In this document: piece after piece, positions 9,054-17,589 of the stretch
How the letters are laid out: each line of letters begins with the position of its first letter
Position numbering within the stretch: position 1 is the first letter of the stretch
Origin: Lachnospiraceae bacterium
GTDB taxonomy: Bacteria > Bacillota > Clostridia > Lachnospirales > Lachnospiraceae
Assembly: GCA_017623675.1 (NCBI GenBank)
Contig: JAGAOO010000062.1
Coordinates: 1-34,246, forward strand
DNA length: 34,246 bases
Direction: 5' to 3'
Position numbers and translations under genes: made by a program
Notes under the pieces: model-generated
The model's database searches: none
The model's input: only the letters and a program-made list of their open reading frames with translations
Told to the model about the DNA's origin: nothing

Positions 9054-9112
9054 GGCATTCTCCTTATAACCTCATATCCTTATTATGCTTGGAAATCCGC
9101 AAAATGTCTATA

Positions 9113-9172
9113 AAAAAGGGCTATATGAAATAGCTTCTTACTACCATAATTCTGCTATTCATACAGCCCTTT
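9113..9172. terminator. Intrinsic terminator between the DUF4358 and MBOAT genes
   Basis: The arms AAAGGGCTGTATGAATAGC and AAAGGGCTATATGAAATAGC are inverted relative to each other, giving a long, slightly bulged stem. On the minus strand it ends in a run of T. It lies about 20 bp past the stop codon of the DUF4358 lipoprotein gene, so the MBOAT gene probably has its own promoter. Confidence 0.75.
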
Positions 9173-9191
9173 ATCCTTCTTTTTCTGACTT

Positions 9192-9755
9192 CTATTCTAC
9201 AGTTAAGGTACCGCCACAGACCTCCCGGAATGCATCCACAATTTCCTGTGAGGTCACAGAATCAGACAACTGAGAGGATACCATAATTAACAGTACCACA
9301 TCTCCACAGGCAACTACCTGTAAATCATCTGCTTCTACACAAATCCATTTTGCCGGATTAATCCCTGCTTTCATGTCAGCAGCTACTGCTTCTGCATCTT
9401 CCGGACTGTTGGTTCGAACCAGTACCATAGAATATGCCTGTGCACTAATCATGGCTTCTGAAGCCACTGCTTCCTGAATGGAATCTGTGGAATCCAGACC
9501 GGTATACATCTTTACTGCATCTGCATCGGATAAGTCAATCTCTATGGTTCCTACTCCAATGGTTGGATCCTTGATTGCATAAATCTGTTCCACTATATCA
9601 GACAATGCTCCCTCCGGTCCATTCACAGCACTTCCATCGTTATTCCCGCTGCCGGAACCGTTGGCGGAATTCCCACCATTGCCACCGCAGCCGGTGCAAA
9701 GCAACATTACCGTTACACAAGCCAATACTAATAACTTCTTACTTCCTTTTTTCAT
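9192..9755 (-). CDS. DUF4358 domain lipoprotein
   Basis: This 187-residue protein has a lipoprotein signal peptide (MKKGSKKLLVLACVTVMLLC, then TGCGG). The likely lipidated cysteine is at residue 23, and a Gly/Asn/Ser-rich linker follows. The remaining globular part (ALSDIVEQIYAIKDPTIGVG onward) matches the pattern of DUF4358, a domain of unknown function common in Clostridia. DUF4358 genes often neighbour MBOAT and DHHW genes, as here, which hints at a role in the same envelope modification. The gene ends in its own terminator (9113-9172). The ribosome binding site is weak (GAAAAGATG). Confidence 0.82.
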   Translation of the reverse strand: MKKGSKKLLVLACVTVMLLCTGCGGNGGNSANGSGSGNNDGSAVNGPEGALSDIVEQIYAIKDPTIGVGTIEIDLSDADAVKMYTGLDSTDSIQEAVASEAMISAQAYSMVLVRTNSPEDAEAVAADMKAGINPAKWICVEADDLQVVACGDVVLLIMVSSQLSDSVTSQEIVDAFREVCGGTLTVE

Positions 9756-9855
9756 AGTACATCTTTTCTGTCTTTTCAGACTTATAATTCCTTTCTTGTT
9801 TTGTTACGCCTCTCTTTTCTTATTTGTCATCCATCGCATTACATTCGGAATGCTT

Positions 9856-11802
9856 CTAGTGAATCTCTGCCCCATGTGGCATATCTTTTTCAGAGGTCAA
9901 CAGTGATAACGTTCCATTTTCATCCTCTGCACAAAGCAACATGCCCTCGGATTTTACTCCGGCTAAGGTTGCCGGCTTTAAGTTGGTAACAACCACTACC
10001 TTCTTGCCAACCATTTCCTCCGGTGTGTACTGAGGTTTGATACCGGATACAATCTGCCGAATCTGACTGCCAATCTTCACCTGAGAGCAAAGGAGCTTCT
10101 TAGATTTCTTCACTTCCTCGCAGGCAATAATCTGTCCCATCTGCAACTGTACTTTATCAAAGTAATCAATGTCGATTTCTTCCTTTGCCTCTACATCAAT
10201 GCCCGGGCCATACTGATTAATCTTCGCCTCTTCTCTCCGGCGTTCCAAATCAGCTAATACTTCTTCCACATCTAAACGGGCAAATAAGATTTCCGGATTC
10301 TCCGTAACCTTAGTATTGTTCGGATACATGCCAAATATTCCAAGCTGGTCACATTCTCTGTCCTTTGCATTTAACTGCGTTAAAATCTTTTCTGCTGTTT
10401 CCGGCATAAAGGATTTTAACAATACTGCACCAATGGTAATGCTTTCTACCAGATTGTACAATACAGTTTCCAGTCTTGGTTGTGCGGCTTCCTCCTTTGC
10501 CAATGCCCATGGCATGGTTTCATCAATATACTTATTGCAACGCTTGAACAATGCAAAGATTTCGGTAATGGCATCTGCCACTCTCAATTTTTCCATTGCC
10601 TTGGTTACCTTCAACGGAGTTTCCAATGCCAGCTTCTTCAATTCCTCATCAATTGGCTCATTCACTTCCGTATTCCGTACAATACCGTTAAAATATTTAT
10701 TGGACATAGAAATAGTACGATTTACCAGATTGCCCAGTGTATTGGCAAGGTCGGAATTCATACGTTCTACAATCAATTCCCATGAAATGACACCATCATT
10801 TTCAAACGGCATTTCATGTAATAAGAAGTAACGAACTGCATCTACGCCGAACATTTCTACCAAGTCATCAGCATAAATCACATTACCCTTGGACTTACTC
10901 ATCTTACCGTCACTCTGAATTAACCATGGATGTCCAAATACCTGCTTTGGCAATGGCAAATCCAACGCCATTAACATGATTGGCCAATAAATGGTATGGA
11001 ATCTTAAAATATCCTTTCCAATCAAATGCAGGTCTGCCGGCCAGTACTTCTTAAACATAGCGTCACTGTTCCCGTCTACATCATAGCCTAACCCGGTAAT
11101 GTAGTTTGTTAATGCATCAATCCATACATAGATTACATGCTTGTCATCAAAGTCTACCGGAATTCCCCACTTAAATGAAGTACGGGAAACACATAAATCC
11201 TGCAAGCCGGGAAGCAGGAAGTTATTCATCATTTCATTCTTTCTTGCCTCCGGCTGAATAAATTCCGGATGGGAGTTAATATGCTGAATCAGCTTGTCTG
11301 TGTATTTACTTAAACGGAAGAAATATGCCTCTTCCTTTGCCGGCTGACACTCTCTGCCACAGTCCGGGCATTTGCCGTCAATCAACTGGGAGCTGGTAAA
11401 GAAAGACTCACATGGAGTACAATACATTCCTTCATATTCTCCCTTGTAAATATCACCCTTATCATACAGCTTCTTGAAAATCTTCTGTACCTGTTTTTCA
11501 TGGTCAGCATCTGTGGTACGGATAAATTTATCGTAAGATGTATTCATCAAATCCCAGATACGCTTGATTTCTCCTGCGGTCTGGTCTACAAATTCCTTTG
11601 GTGTAATACCGGCTTCTGCTGCCTTCTGTTCAATCTTTTGTCCATGCTCGTCCGTACCGGTCTGGAACCGTACATCGTAACCCAAGAATCTCTTGTAGCG
11701 GGCAATACTGTCTGCCAAAACGATTTCGTAGGTATTTCCAATGTGTGGTTTTCCTGATGTGTACGCAATTGCGGTGGTAATGTAATACGGTTTCTTTGCC
11801 AT
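9856..11802 (-). CDS. metG: Methionyl-tRNA synthetase
   Basis: MetG charges tRNA-Met with methionine in the cytoplasm. The ATG at 11800-11802 follows GGAGGAGAAGG, giving 648 residues from MAKKPYYITTAIAYTSG. Class I motifs are present: PHIGNTY (HIGH variant, 19-25) and KMSKS (300-304). A zinc knuckle is formed by Cys128, Cys131, Cys145 and Cys148. The C-terminus (about residues 545-648) is the EMAP/Trbp111-like tRNA-binding and dimerisation domain. The longer frame to 11886 runs into the T-box terminator and is not used. The gene is controlled by the Met T-box leader directly upstream. Confidence 0.97.
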   Translation of the reverse strand: MAKKPYYITTAIAYTSGKPHIGNTYEIVLADSIARYKRFLGYDVRFQTGTDEHGQKIEQKAAEAGITPKEFVDQTAGEIKRIWDLMNTSYDKFIRTTDADHEKQVQKIFKKLYDKGDIYKGEYEGMYCTPCESFFTSSQLIDGKCPDCGRECQPAKEEAYFFRLSKYTDKLIQHINSHPEFIQPEARKNEMMNNFLLPGLQDLCVSRTSFKWGIPVDFDDKHVIYVWIDALTNYITGLGYDVDGNSDAMFKKYWPADLHLIGKDILRFHTIYWPIMLMALDLPLPKQVFGHPWLIQSDGKMSKSKGNVIYADDLVEMFGVDAVRYFLLHEMPFENDGVISWELIVERMNSDLANTLGNLVNRTISMSNKYFNGIVRNTEVNEPIDEELKKLALETPLKVTKAMEKLRVADAITEIFALFKRCNKYIDETMPWALAKEEAAQPRLETVLYNLVESITIGAVLLKSFMPETAEKILTQLNAKDRECDQLGIFGMYPNNTKVTENPEILFARLDVEEVLADLERRREEAKINQYGPGIDVEAKEEIDIDYFDKVQLQMGQIIACEEVKKSKKLLCSQVKIGSQIRQIVSGIKPQYTPEEMVGKKVVVVTNLKPATLAGVKSEGMLLCAEDENGTLSLLTSEKDMPHGAEIH

Positions 11803-11846
11803 TTCCTTCTCCTCCAATACTTTTTCCTTTTTTACTTGCCAAAACA

Positions 11847-11882
11847 AAAAGCCACCTTTAAGAATCATCTTAAAGGCGGCTG
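11847..11882 (-). terminator. T-box terminator hairpin of metG
   Basis: GCCGCCTTTAAG pairs with CTTAAAGGTGGC, followed by TTTTTG on the minus strand. It is mutually exclusive with the antiterminator immediately upstream. Confidence 0.9.
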
Positions 11883-12140
11883 TCATTCCGCGGTACCACT
11901 TTAATTCTCCGACACCTCACAATGCCGGACTCAGGAGCTGCATCAACAGCTCTGCACTATAATGGGTGCTCCCATTGAACGCTAACTTTCGCTCACGCCC
12001 AACGCTCCAAGACCATCTTCCATAAGACCTTCATTCTCTGTTCTCAGCATTCCAGATTCTCTGTAAATGTCCCTCTTATGTACTCTTCTCTTCTTTGCGT
12101 GTACATATGTTATTTTGCAGATTACCTCTGCACGTTACTA
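11847..12140 (-). promoter_or_regulatory. T-box leader of metG (methionine)
   Basis: This is a complete T-box leader on the minus strand, nearly 300 nt long. Stem I carries the candidate specifier AUG at 12014-12016, in the context GAAG-ATG-GTCTTGGAGC; a purine follows the specifier, as expected. The conserved antiterminator AATTAAAGTGGTACCGCGG lies at about 11886-11907, with UGGU able to pair with the ACCA end of uncharged tRNA-Met. The intrinsic terminator 11847-11882 follows. Uncharged tRNA-Met should turn metG on. Confidence 0.93.
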
Positions 12141-12146
12141 AGAAAT

Positions 12147-12175
12147 AGTATACCCGTATAAAATGGGGATGTCAA
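12147..12175 (-). promoter_or_regulatory. Promoter of the metG T-box transcript
   Basis: TTGACA (12170-12175) and TATACT (12147-12152) are separated by exactly 17 bp on the minus strand. A perfect palindrome, TAAGGAAA-CT-TTTCCTTA (12180-12197), adjoins the -35 box upstream. It may be an operator or the weak terminator of the preceding gene. Confidence 0.88.
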
Positions 12176-12238
12176 GGATTAAGGAAACTTTTCCTTAGAC
12201 AACATGAAATAAATTTTTTTCTCATGTAACTATATATT

Positions 12239-13534
12239 TTATCCTTCAATACTTGCCGGGTTAAGCAAAAAATCGTAGATGTTTACCGTCAAAATGCCAT
12301 GTTCATCATAATGCATAGGAACAATATCCCTTGTTACAACTATCTTCTTGAATGAATCATCTATTTTTCTAAACGGTCTTATTTCCTGAGTTCGCTTCTC
12401 TTCATCTGGTAGGGAATATGCCGATTGGATGTAATATCTTGCAGAACCAAGATTACACACAAAATCTACTTCAAGAGCCTTTCTAACTACTTTTCCGTTC
12501 TTATCTTTTTCTGCTATTGGTACAACACCAACGTCTACACTATATCCCCGCATACGGAGTTCATTGTAGATTACATTCTCCATAGAATGTGTCTGTTCAA
12601 ACTGACGGAAATTAATTCGGGCATTACGAAGTCCTAAATCGGAAAAATAATATTTTCTTGGAGTTTCTATATATACCTTTCCCTTTATGTCATATCTCTG
12701 CGCAGACTCAATCAGAAAGGAATCCTCAAAGTAATCCAGATATTTCTTAATGGTTTTTGCAGTAATATTTGATTTTTTAACGGTTTTGAAAGTATTCTTC
12801 AATTTCTCCGGGTTGGTAAGTGAACCTATCGCAGAAGAAAGAATATTAAGCAAGTCCTCTAACTCTCCTTGATTCTTTACTCTGTTTCTCTTAAATATAT
12901 CTCTAATATATATTTCATCAAATAAATTCTGCAATACTGTAGCTTTGTCATTTGCTCCATCACGAAGAACCACCAAAGGTATTCCTCCATAAAGCATATA
13001 TTCAGATAACCCTTCATATTTATCACCTTGATATACAGACATAAACTCTGCAAAACTCAAAGGATACATATGAATCTCATCACCACGTCCTGCAAATTCT
13101 GTGATAATATCCTTAGATAAGAATTTCGCATTACTTCCGGTCACATACACATCCATATTATCTTTGCGCAAGTAACCATTTAAAACGGATTCAAAGCAAT
13201 CAAGCATCTGCACTTCATCCAACAGCAGATAATACATCCCTTCTCCCGAAGTTTGAGAGCGAATATATGCCATAAACAGTTCTGGATTAACGCCTCTTTT
13301 TTCTTTTTCTATGTCAATAAGACTTTCTCCTATAAGATAAAGGTCATCTGCTGAATCAAATGCAAAACGAATGATATGGTCTTTATCCACACCATTCTCT
13401 AATAGATGATTGTAAAAAATAGTGTTTAACAAATATGATTTACCACATCTTCTGATACCTGTTATAACCTTTATCAAACCATTGTTTTTTCTCTTTATCA
13501 GCTTATCTAAATAATACTCACGTTTTATTTCCAT
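12239..13534 (-). CDS. AAA_14/DUF4143 family ATP-binding protein
   Basis: The ATG at 13532-13534 follows AAGGAGGATACG, giving 431 residues. Walker A GIRRCGKS lies at 26-33, Walker B YYLLLDEVQML at 101-111 (Asp106, Glu107), a sensor-like VTGSNAKFLS at 131-140, and the family's EFAGRGDEIHMYPLSFAEF block at about 147-165. The C-terminal half (IRRDIF-type region, then ALEVDFVCN and EEKRTQEIRPFRKI) is the DUF4143 part, which resembles PD-(D/E)XK nuclease folds. The cellular role of this large family is unknown. The gene stands alone and is divergent from the EAL-GGDEF gene. A TTGCAA repeat sits in its leader. Confidence 0.88.
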   Translation of the reverse strand: MEIKREYYLDKLIKRKNNGLIKVITGIRRCGKSYLLNTIFYNHLLENGVDKDHIIRFAFDSADDLYLIGESLIDIEKEKRGVNPELFMAYIRSQTSGEGMYYLLLDEVQMLDCFESVLNGYLRKDNMDVYVTGSNAKFLSKDIITEFAGRGDEIHMYPLSFAEFMSVYQGDKYEGLSEYMLYGGIPLVVLRDGANDKATVLQNLFDEIYIRDIFKRNRVKNQGELEDLLNILSSAIGSLTNPEKLKNTFKTVKKSNITAKTIKKYLDYFEDSFLIESAQRYDIKGKVYIETPRKYYFSDLGLRNARINFRQFEQTHSMENVIYNELRMRGYSVDVGVVPIAEKDKNGKVVRKALEVDFVCNLGSARYYIQSAYSLPDEEKRTQEIRPFRKIDDSFKKIVVTRDIVPMHYDEHGILTVNIYDFLLNPASIEG

Positions 13535-13566
13535 ATCGTATCCTCCTTGCGTTTTGGGAAAGATTT

Positions 13567-13582
13567 TTGCAATTAGTTGCAA
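13567..13582. promoter_or_regulatory. TTGCAA-TTAG-TTGCAA dyad in the leader of the DUF4143 gene
   Basis: Two copies of the self-complementary hexamer TTGCAA, 4 bp apart, lie just downstream of the predicted transcription start of the minus-strand gene. This looks like an operator, but no regulator can be named. Confidence 0.35.
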
Positions 13583-13593
13583 TTTTCAGTCCT

Positions 13594-13622
13594 AGAATAT
13601 CATAAAAATCTAAAAAAAGCAA
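13594..13622 (-). promoter_or_regulatory. Promoter of the DUF4143 ATPase gene
   Basis: On the minus strand TTGCTT (13617-13622), 17 bp, then TATTCT (13594-13599). It is a moderate match to the consensus. Confidence 0.55.
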
Positions 13623-13770
13623 TTTTTATATACCCAATCCTCTGGCATAAATTTACAACCATTTTTCTTCCCTTTTACTTTAAAAAGATAGTTGCTTTAC
13701 CTTATTTTCACTAGACTAGTATCTGAAAAATATGCGAAATTATAGATTTAGAACAAAAGGGGATTCAATT

Positions 13771-15522
13771 ATGTCACCAACCCAAACAACTGTAGATGCA
13801 GAACACTTAGAAACCATAATAAAAGACCAACTCATTACTCCGGTTTTTCAACCGATAGTTTCTCTTCAAGACGGGAGTGTCTTTGGCTTTGAAGCACTGA
13901 GTCGGATTACTCAGGACGGATTGTTTGCAAATGTGGAAGATATGTTCCGTTATGCAGAACATACCAATAACATCTGGAATTTAGAACAGGTGTGTCGTCG
14001 TGCCATTCTTCGCGCTATCAGCCAGCAAAAGGATAGCTTTGATTCCTATCATGCCAAGTTGTTCATCAATGTAAATCCCAAGGTTCTCCATGACGACAAG
14101 TTCCAGGCAGGCTTTACCCGGGAATATACCAGCCGCTATGGCATCAATACAGACCGTATTACCTTTGAGGTTACGGAACGAGAACGGGTGCAGGATGAGG
14201 AAAGTTTTACAAATGCCATTAACCACTACAAATTACAAGACTATCAGATAGCAATTGATGATGTTGGTGTTGCATATTCCGGTCTGAACCGTATCTGCAG
14301 TCTGACACCCAATTACATCAAATTAGACACTGCACTGGTTCGAAATGTTCACAACAACCCTACCAAATATGCACTTATAAAAGGTCTGGTAGAATTTTCT
14401 GTCAACAGTGGTACGCGTTTGATTGCAGAGGGAATTGAAACCCAAAAGGAGCTGGCTGTACTGATTGACCTGGGGGTTCAATATGGACAGGGTTTTTATC
14501 TTGCCCGTCCTGCCGCACAACTTCAGGCATGTAACTCTAATATCCGGCAGGAAATACAGGAACGTAATCAGCACAAACTAAGCTCACATTATCAAGGTAT
14601 CAGTTATTTTCCGGTTCGCAACATTCTTCGCTCTGCTCTGACCGTATCATCGGATACCAAGGTTGAACAGGTACTTTCTTATCTTAAAAAAAATGAAGAT
14701 ATAATCGGAATCTGTGTCATAGAGAATCAACAGGTGATTGGAACGCTCACCAGAGAAAAGTTTCTGAAAAAACTGAGCGGGCGTTATGGTTTCTCCCTTT
14801 ATTCCTCCAAAACCATTCAACACATCACTTGTAAAAATTTTTTATTTGTAGACGCCAATACTCCAATTAGTAATGTTACTAAACTGGCAATGAAGCGAGA
14901 AAAAGATAGTCTTTATGATTTTATAGTAGTTCAGAATCAGAATCAATATCTGGGCATTGTAACCGTAGAAGATTTATTGGAAAAGGCAATGGAAATTAAT
15001 ATCACGATTGCCAAGTCCTCTAATCCCCTTACAGGTCTTCCGGGCAATCTTTTAATTGAACAGGAAATGAAACAGAGCGTTGAATCAGGAAAGCCTTATA
15101 CCATCTACTATTTTGACTTGGATAATTTCAAAGCTTTTAATGATATCTATGGTTTTGAAAAAGGAGACGAAGTGATTCGGATTCTTGCCGACATACTTAA
15201 AAACTTTGCCACAGACAATGACTTTGTGGGACACATTGGTGGAGATGATTTTGTCATGATATGCAATGGTTATCCAACACCGGAATCTATAGATGCACTT
15301 CGTCAGGAATTTGAGAACCGTTCTCATCAGCTATACAATGATACAGACCGGAAAAACGGTTACATAACTGCCCCTAATCGACATGGGGAAATCGAGCATT
15401 TTCCACTGGTTTCTGTTACCATTGTATCTTTGTCAAATGAGACTCTTCCATTTTATAATTATGATAAGGTGGTTGCCACTTTGTCTCACTATAAAAAACA
15501 GACAAAAGCCGCCAAGCACTAA
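13771..15522 (+). CDS. EAL-CBS-GGDEF bifunctional cyclic-di-GMP protein
   Basis: The ATG at 13771 (MSPTQTTVDA) follows AAGGGGATTCAATT and gives 583 residues; the frame is open to 13732 but without a comparable site. Residues 20-250 are an EAL domain with Glu41 of EAL, the FINVNP asparagines (100-104), FEVTE (132-136), Asp163-Asp164, Lys184, AEGIET with Glu220, and Gln240. All metal and catalytic residues of an active phosphodiesterase are thus present. Residues 285-405 look like a CBS pair. Residues about 415-580 are a GGDEF domain with GGDDF at 490-494. The inhibitory I-site (RxxD) reads TDND at 481-484, so product inhibition is probably lost. No membrane span is seen; it is likely cytosolic. 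Its direction of c-di-GMP control cannot be told from sequence. Confidence 0.93.
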   Translation: MSPTQTTVDAEHLETIIKDQLITPVFQPIVSLQDGSVFGFEALSRITQDGLFANVEDMFRYAEHTNNIWNLEQVCRRAILRAISQQKDSFDSYHAKLFINVNPKVLHDDKFQAGFTREYTSRYGINTDRITFEVTERERVQDEESFTNAINHYKLQDYQIAIDDVGVAYSGLNRICSLTPNYIKLDTALVRNVHNNPTKYALIKGLVEFSVNSGTRLIAEGIETQKELAVLIDLGVQYGQGFYLARPAAQLQACNSNIRQEIQERNQHKLSSHYQGISYFPVRNILRSALTVSSDTKVEQVLSYLKKNEDIIGICVIENQQVIGTLTREKFLKKLSGRYGFSLYSSKTIQHITCKNFLFVDANTPISNVTKLAMKREKDSLYDFIVVQNQNQYLGIVTVEDLLEKAMEINITIAKSSNPLTGLPGNLLIEQEMKQSVESGKPYTIYYFDLDNFKAFNDIYGFEKGDEVIRILADILKNFATDNDFVGHIGGDDFVMICNGYPTPESIDALRQEFENRSHQLYNDTDRKNGYITAPNRHGEIEHFPLVSVTIVSLSNETLPFYNYDKVVATLSHYKKQTKAAKH

Positions 15523-15545
15523 TTCACGGTATCTCTGTACTGCAT

Positions 15546-16496
15546 TTAATAATTATCTTCTATACTATGTATCAGCCGTACTATCATTTCATGGGTTGGC
15601 ACCGGAACACCATGCTCCTTTGCCAACCGTACGATACAGCCATTTAGGGTTTCAATTTCCGTTTTCTGTTTTTTCTCAATATCCTGCAAAGTAGATGCCC
15701 GATGATTATAGGTATCGGGAATCAACTTTTCATAAAATACGTTCTTATATTCTTCTGCATTTTCCCAATTGGTAGAATATCCTGCTGCCTTCATAACCGC
15801 AAAGGTTTCTTCAATTAATAAATTCATAATCTCTCTGGATGCTTCCGATTCCATTAATCTTCCGTAATTCACACCCAGAATTCCCCCTAATGGATTCAAG
15901 GTAGTATTGTAAAGCATCTTTGCCCAAAGGAATTTCCCAACCTCATCTGTGACCTCCGTTGGAATTCCACTGTTGTTTAATGCCAGCTGTAAAGGTATCA
16001 TACAATCCTTATCGCAACCATGTAACGAACCCAATAATACCGGTGCCGTATGTACCGTGATATTACTGATATTCGGGCTTGTCCGCTGGAACCCGGTAAT
16101 CACTCTTGCGTTGTACACCTGTTCTGCCGGAAAATAAGCCAAATACGGTGCATCATTCCCCCAGCCATTCTGCATAATGACAATTTTACCCTCCGGTTTC
16201 ATGCAGGTTCTCGCCTTCCACAGCTTCTCACTGATTTCTTCATTTGCCATGGTTTTCGCACTGACAATTACATAGTCATACGCATCCTCCGGCAATTCCT
16301 CATAAGCTCCATACGCACCTACTGCTCCGGCACTGCAGCTATAATCCCCGAATAAGCCGGTTCTTCCTACACCATTTGAACGAATGGCATCTAATGTTGT
16401 TCCTCTTGCCAGAAAATCTACCACTACCTTTTGACTTTCTAAGGAAGCTCCAACTGCAATGCCAATGGCACCTGCTCCGATAATTAATACTCTCAT
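15546..16496 (-). CDS. Ketopantoate reductase family oxidoreductase (PanE/ApbA-like)
   Basis: This is an NAD(P)H-dependent oxidoreductase of about 316 residues. The N-terminal Rossmann motif GAGAIG is at 7-12, followed by the C-terminal helical domain with FLWAKMLYNTTLNPLGGILG, which holds the conserved Lys and Asn, and a later acidic stretch (STLQDIEKKQKTEIETLNG) with the expected Glu. PanE reduces 2-dehydropantoate in pantothenate synthesis. Many paralogues have other or unknown substrates, and no other panBCD gene is nearby, so the exact reaction is uncertain. The ATG at 16494-16496 is favoured over 16502 because the AAAGGGA site is well spaced for it. A good promoter lies directly upstream. 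Confidence 0.85.
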   Translation of the reverse strand: MRVLIIGAGAIGIAVGASLESQKVVVDFLARGTTLDAIRSNGVGRTGLFGDYSCSAGAVGAYGAYEELPEDAYDYVIVSAKTMANEEISEKLWKARTCMKPEGKIVIMQNGWGNDAPYLAYFPAEQVYNARVITGFQRTSPNISNITVHTAPVLLGSLHGCDKDCMIPLQLALNNSGIPTEVTDEVGKFLWAKMLYNTTLNPLGGILGVNYGRLMESEASREIMNLLIEETFAVMKAAGYSTNWENAEEYKNVFYEKLIPDTYNHRASTLQDIEKKQKTEIETLNGCIVRLAKEHGVPVPTHEMIVRLIHSIEDNY

Positions 16497-16537
16497 ATCC
16501 ATCCCTTTTCTTTCTTAAAAAAATAATATGATTCTTT

Positions 16538-16566
16538 ATTATACATGTTTTGCTCTATCCTATCAA
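16538..16566 (-). promoter_or_regulatory. Promoter of the PanE-like gene
   Basis: On the minus strand TTGATA (16561-16566), 17 bp, then TATAAT (16538-16543). It overlaps the last codons of the upstream LysR gene, so the reductase gene can be transcribed independently. Confidence 0.75.
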
Positions 16567-17454
16567 TTCATATCCCAACACTAGTTTTTTCAACTCCTTT
16601 GCGGCAATACTTAACATATGATTCTTATTTTCTACAAAGCATATTTTTCTGGAAGGTATCTTTTCTGCCACCGGAATCTGAAATACCTCACTTTTTTCTA
16701 ACGCTTCCCTTGCATATACATCAGGAATAAAGCCAAGTCCCAGATTATGTTTTACCATTGGAAGAATCTGGTCTGTAGTAGCCGCTTCCAGCTCAGGCTT
16801 CAATTCCAACTTATGTCTATGAAACAATTCTTCATAAAAGTGATACGTGACAGTATTATCTCCAAGACAAACCAAAGGATAAGAATTCAATTCATTTAAG
16901 GAGAGAGGCTTATCCTTCAGTTTTATATAATCACTTCCACCAATCAGAATATCATGAAATTCAATGATTGGATAAGACACTAGTGGTTTTTCAATTATCT
17001 CCGGGGTTACAACCACTGCAAAGTCAACCAGTTCCTTCCTAACCGCCTCCATCGACTGACTGGTCAGATGGTTTTGAATACGAATATGGATATCCGGATA
17101 CAGTTTTTTAAAATGATTCAAAACCGGAAGCATAACCATCCGAAGTGCAGTCTCACTGGCTCCAATCGCAACACTTCCACTCATCATGCCGGTGGAGAGC
17201 ATAATTTCACCCTCTGCTGCCTGTAAATGTTCCACTGCCAGTTTAACATGCGAATATACTTGTTCTCCTTCCGGCGTCAACGATATTCCTCGATTGGAAC
17301 GCACCAACAGCTTGCAGCCCATTTCCTCCTCCATCTGTTTCATCGTTCGTGAAATATTCGGTTGATTATTATGTAACATCTCTGCTGCCTGTGTCAGATT
17401 CTTATATTTTGCCACGTAATAAAAGATACGATAATACTCATAATTGATGTTCAT
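16555..17454 (-). CDS. LysR-family transcriptional regulator
   Basis: This 299-residue protein has the LysR N-terminal winged helix-turn-helix (residues about 1-60: YRIFYYVAKYKNLTQAAEML, then NNQPNISRTMKQMEEEMGCK). A helical linker and a C-terminal co-inducer domain of about 210 residues follow. The ATG at 17452-17454 is preceded by AAGGAGTGAAAGA; the frame to 17481 has no such site. It is transcribed divergently from a MATE transporter gene, and palindromes lie between them. This is the classic LysR arrangement, so the transporter is its likely target. The effector is unknown. Confidence 0.92.
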   Translation of the reverse strand: MNINYEYYRIFYYVAKYKNLTQAAEMLHNNQPNISRTMKQMEEEMGCKLLVRSNRGISLTPEGEQVYSHVKLAVEHLQAAEGEIMLSTGMMSGSVAIGASETALRMVMLPVLNHFKKLYPDIHIRIQNHLTSQSMEAVRKELVDFAVVVTPEIIEKPLVSYPIIEFHDILIGGSDYIKLKDKPLSLNELNSYPLVCLGDNTVTYHFYEELFHRHKLELKPELEAATTDQILPMVKHNLGLGFIPDVYAREALEKSEVFQIPVAEKIPSRKICFVENKNHMLSIAAKELKKLVLGYELIG

Positions 17455-17487
17455 TCTTTCACTCCTTCTCATCTCTCCCATTCTTCT

Positions 17488-17533
17488 ATATCAAATTGAT
17501 ATGTTAGAAATATCATATATGTATTTTACATAT
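17488..17533. promoter_or_regulatory. Paired dyads between the LysR and MATE genes
   Basis: Two palindromes lie in the divergent region: ATATCAA-A-TTGATAT (17488-17502) and ATATGTA-TTT-TACATAT (17517-17533). The second overlaps the -35 box of the MATE promoter. They are the best candidates for binding sites of the adjacent LysR protein; this is inference from position and symmetry. Confidence 0.5.
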
Positions 17534-17553
17534 GTTTGTATAAAAAGTATAAT
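17525..17553 (+). promoter_or_regulatory. Promoter of the MATE transporter gene
   Basis: TTTACA (17525-17530), 17 bp, TATAAT (17548-17553). The leader is about 30 nt. Confidence 0.8.
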
Positions 17554-17589
17554 GGCTGCGACACAAAAATGCAATCAGGAGGGAACCAA

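Noticed and set aside
9112-9175. Inverted repeat as a possible mobile element end
   Set aside because: Its position after a stop codon and the following T run fit an intrinsic terminator.
12239-13534. Defence-system ATPase
   Set aside because: AAA_14/DUF4143 proteins are common singletons, and no partner nuclease, toxin or other defence gene lies beside it.
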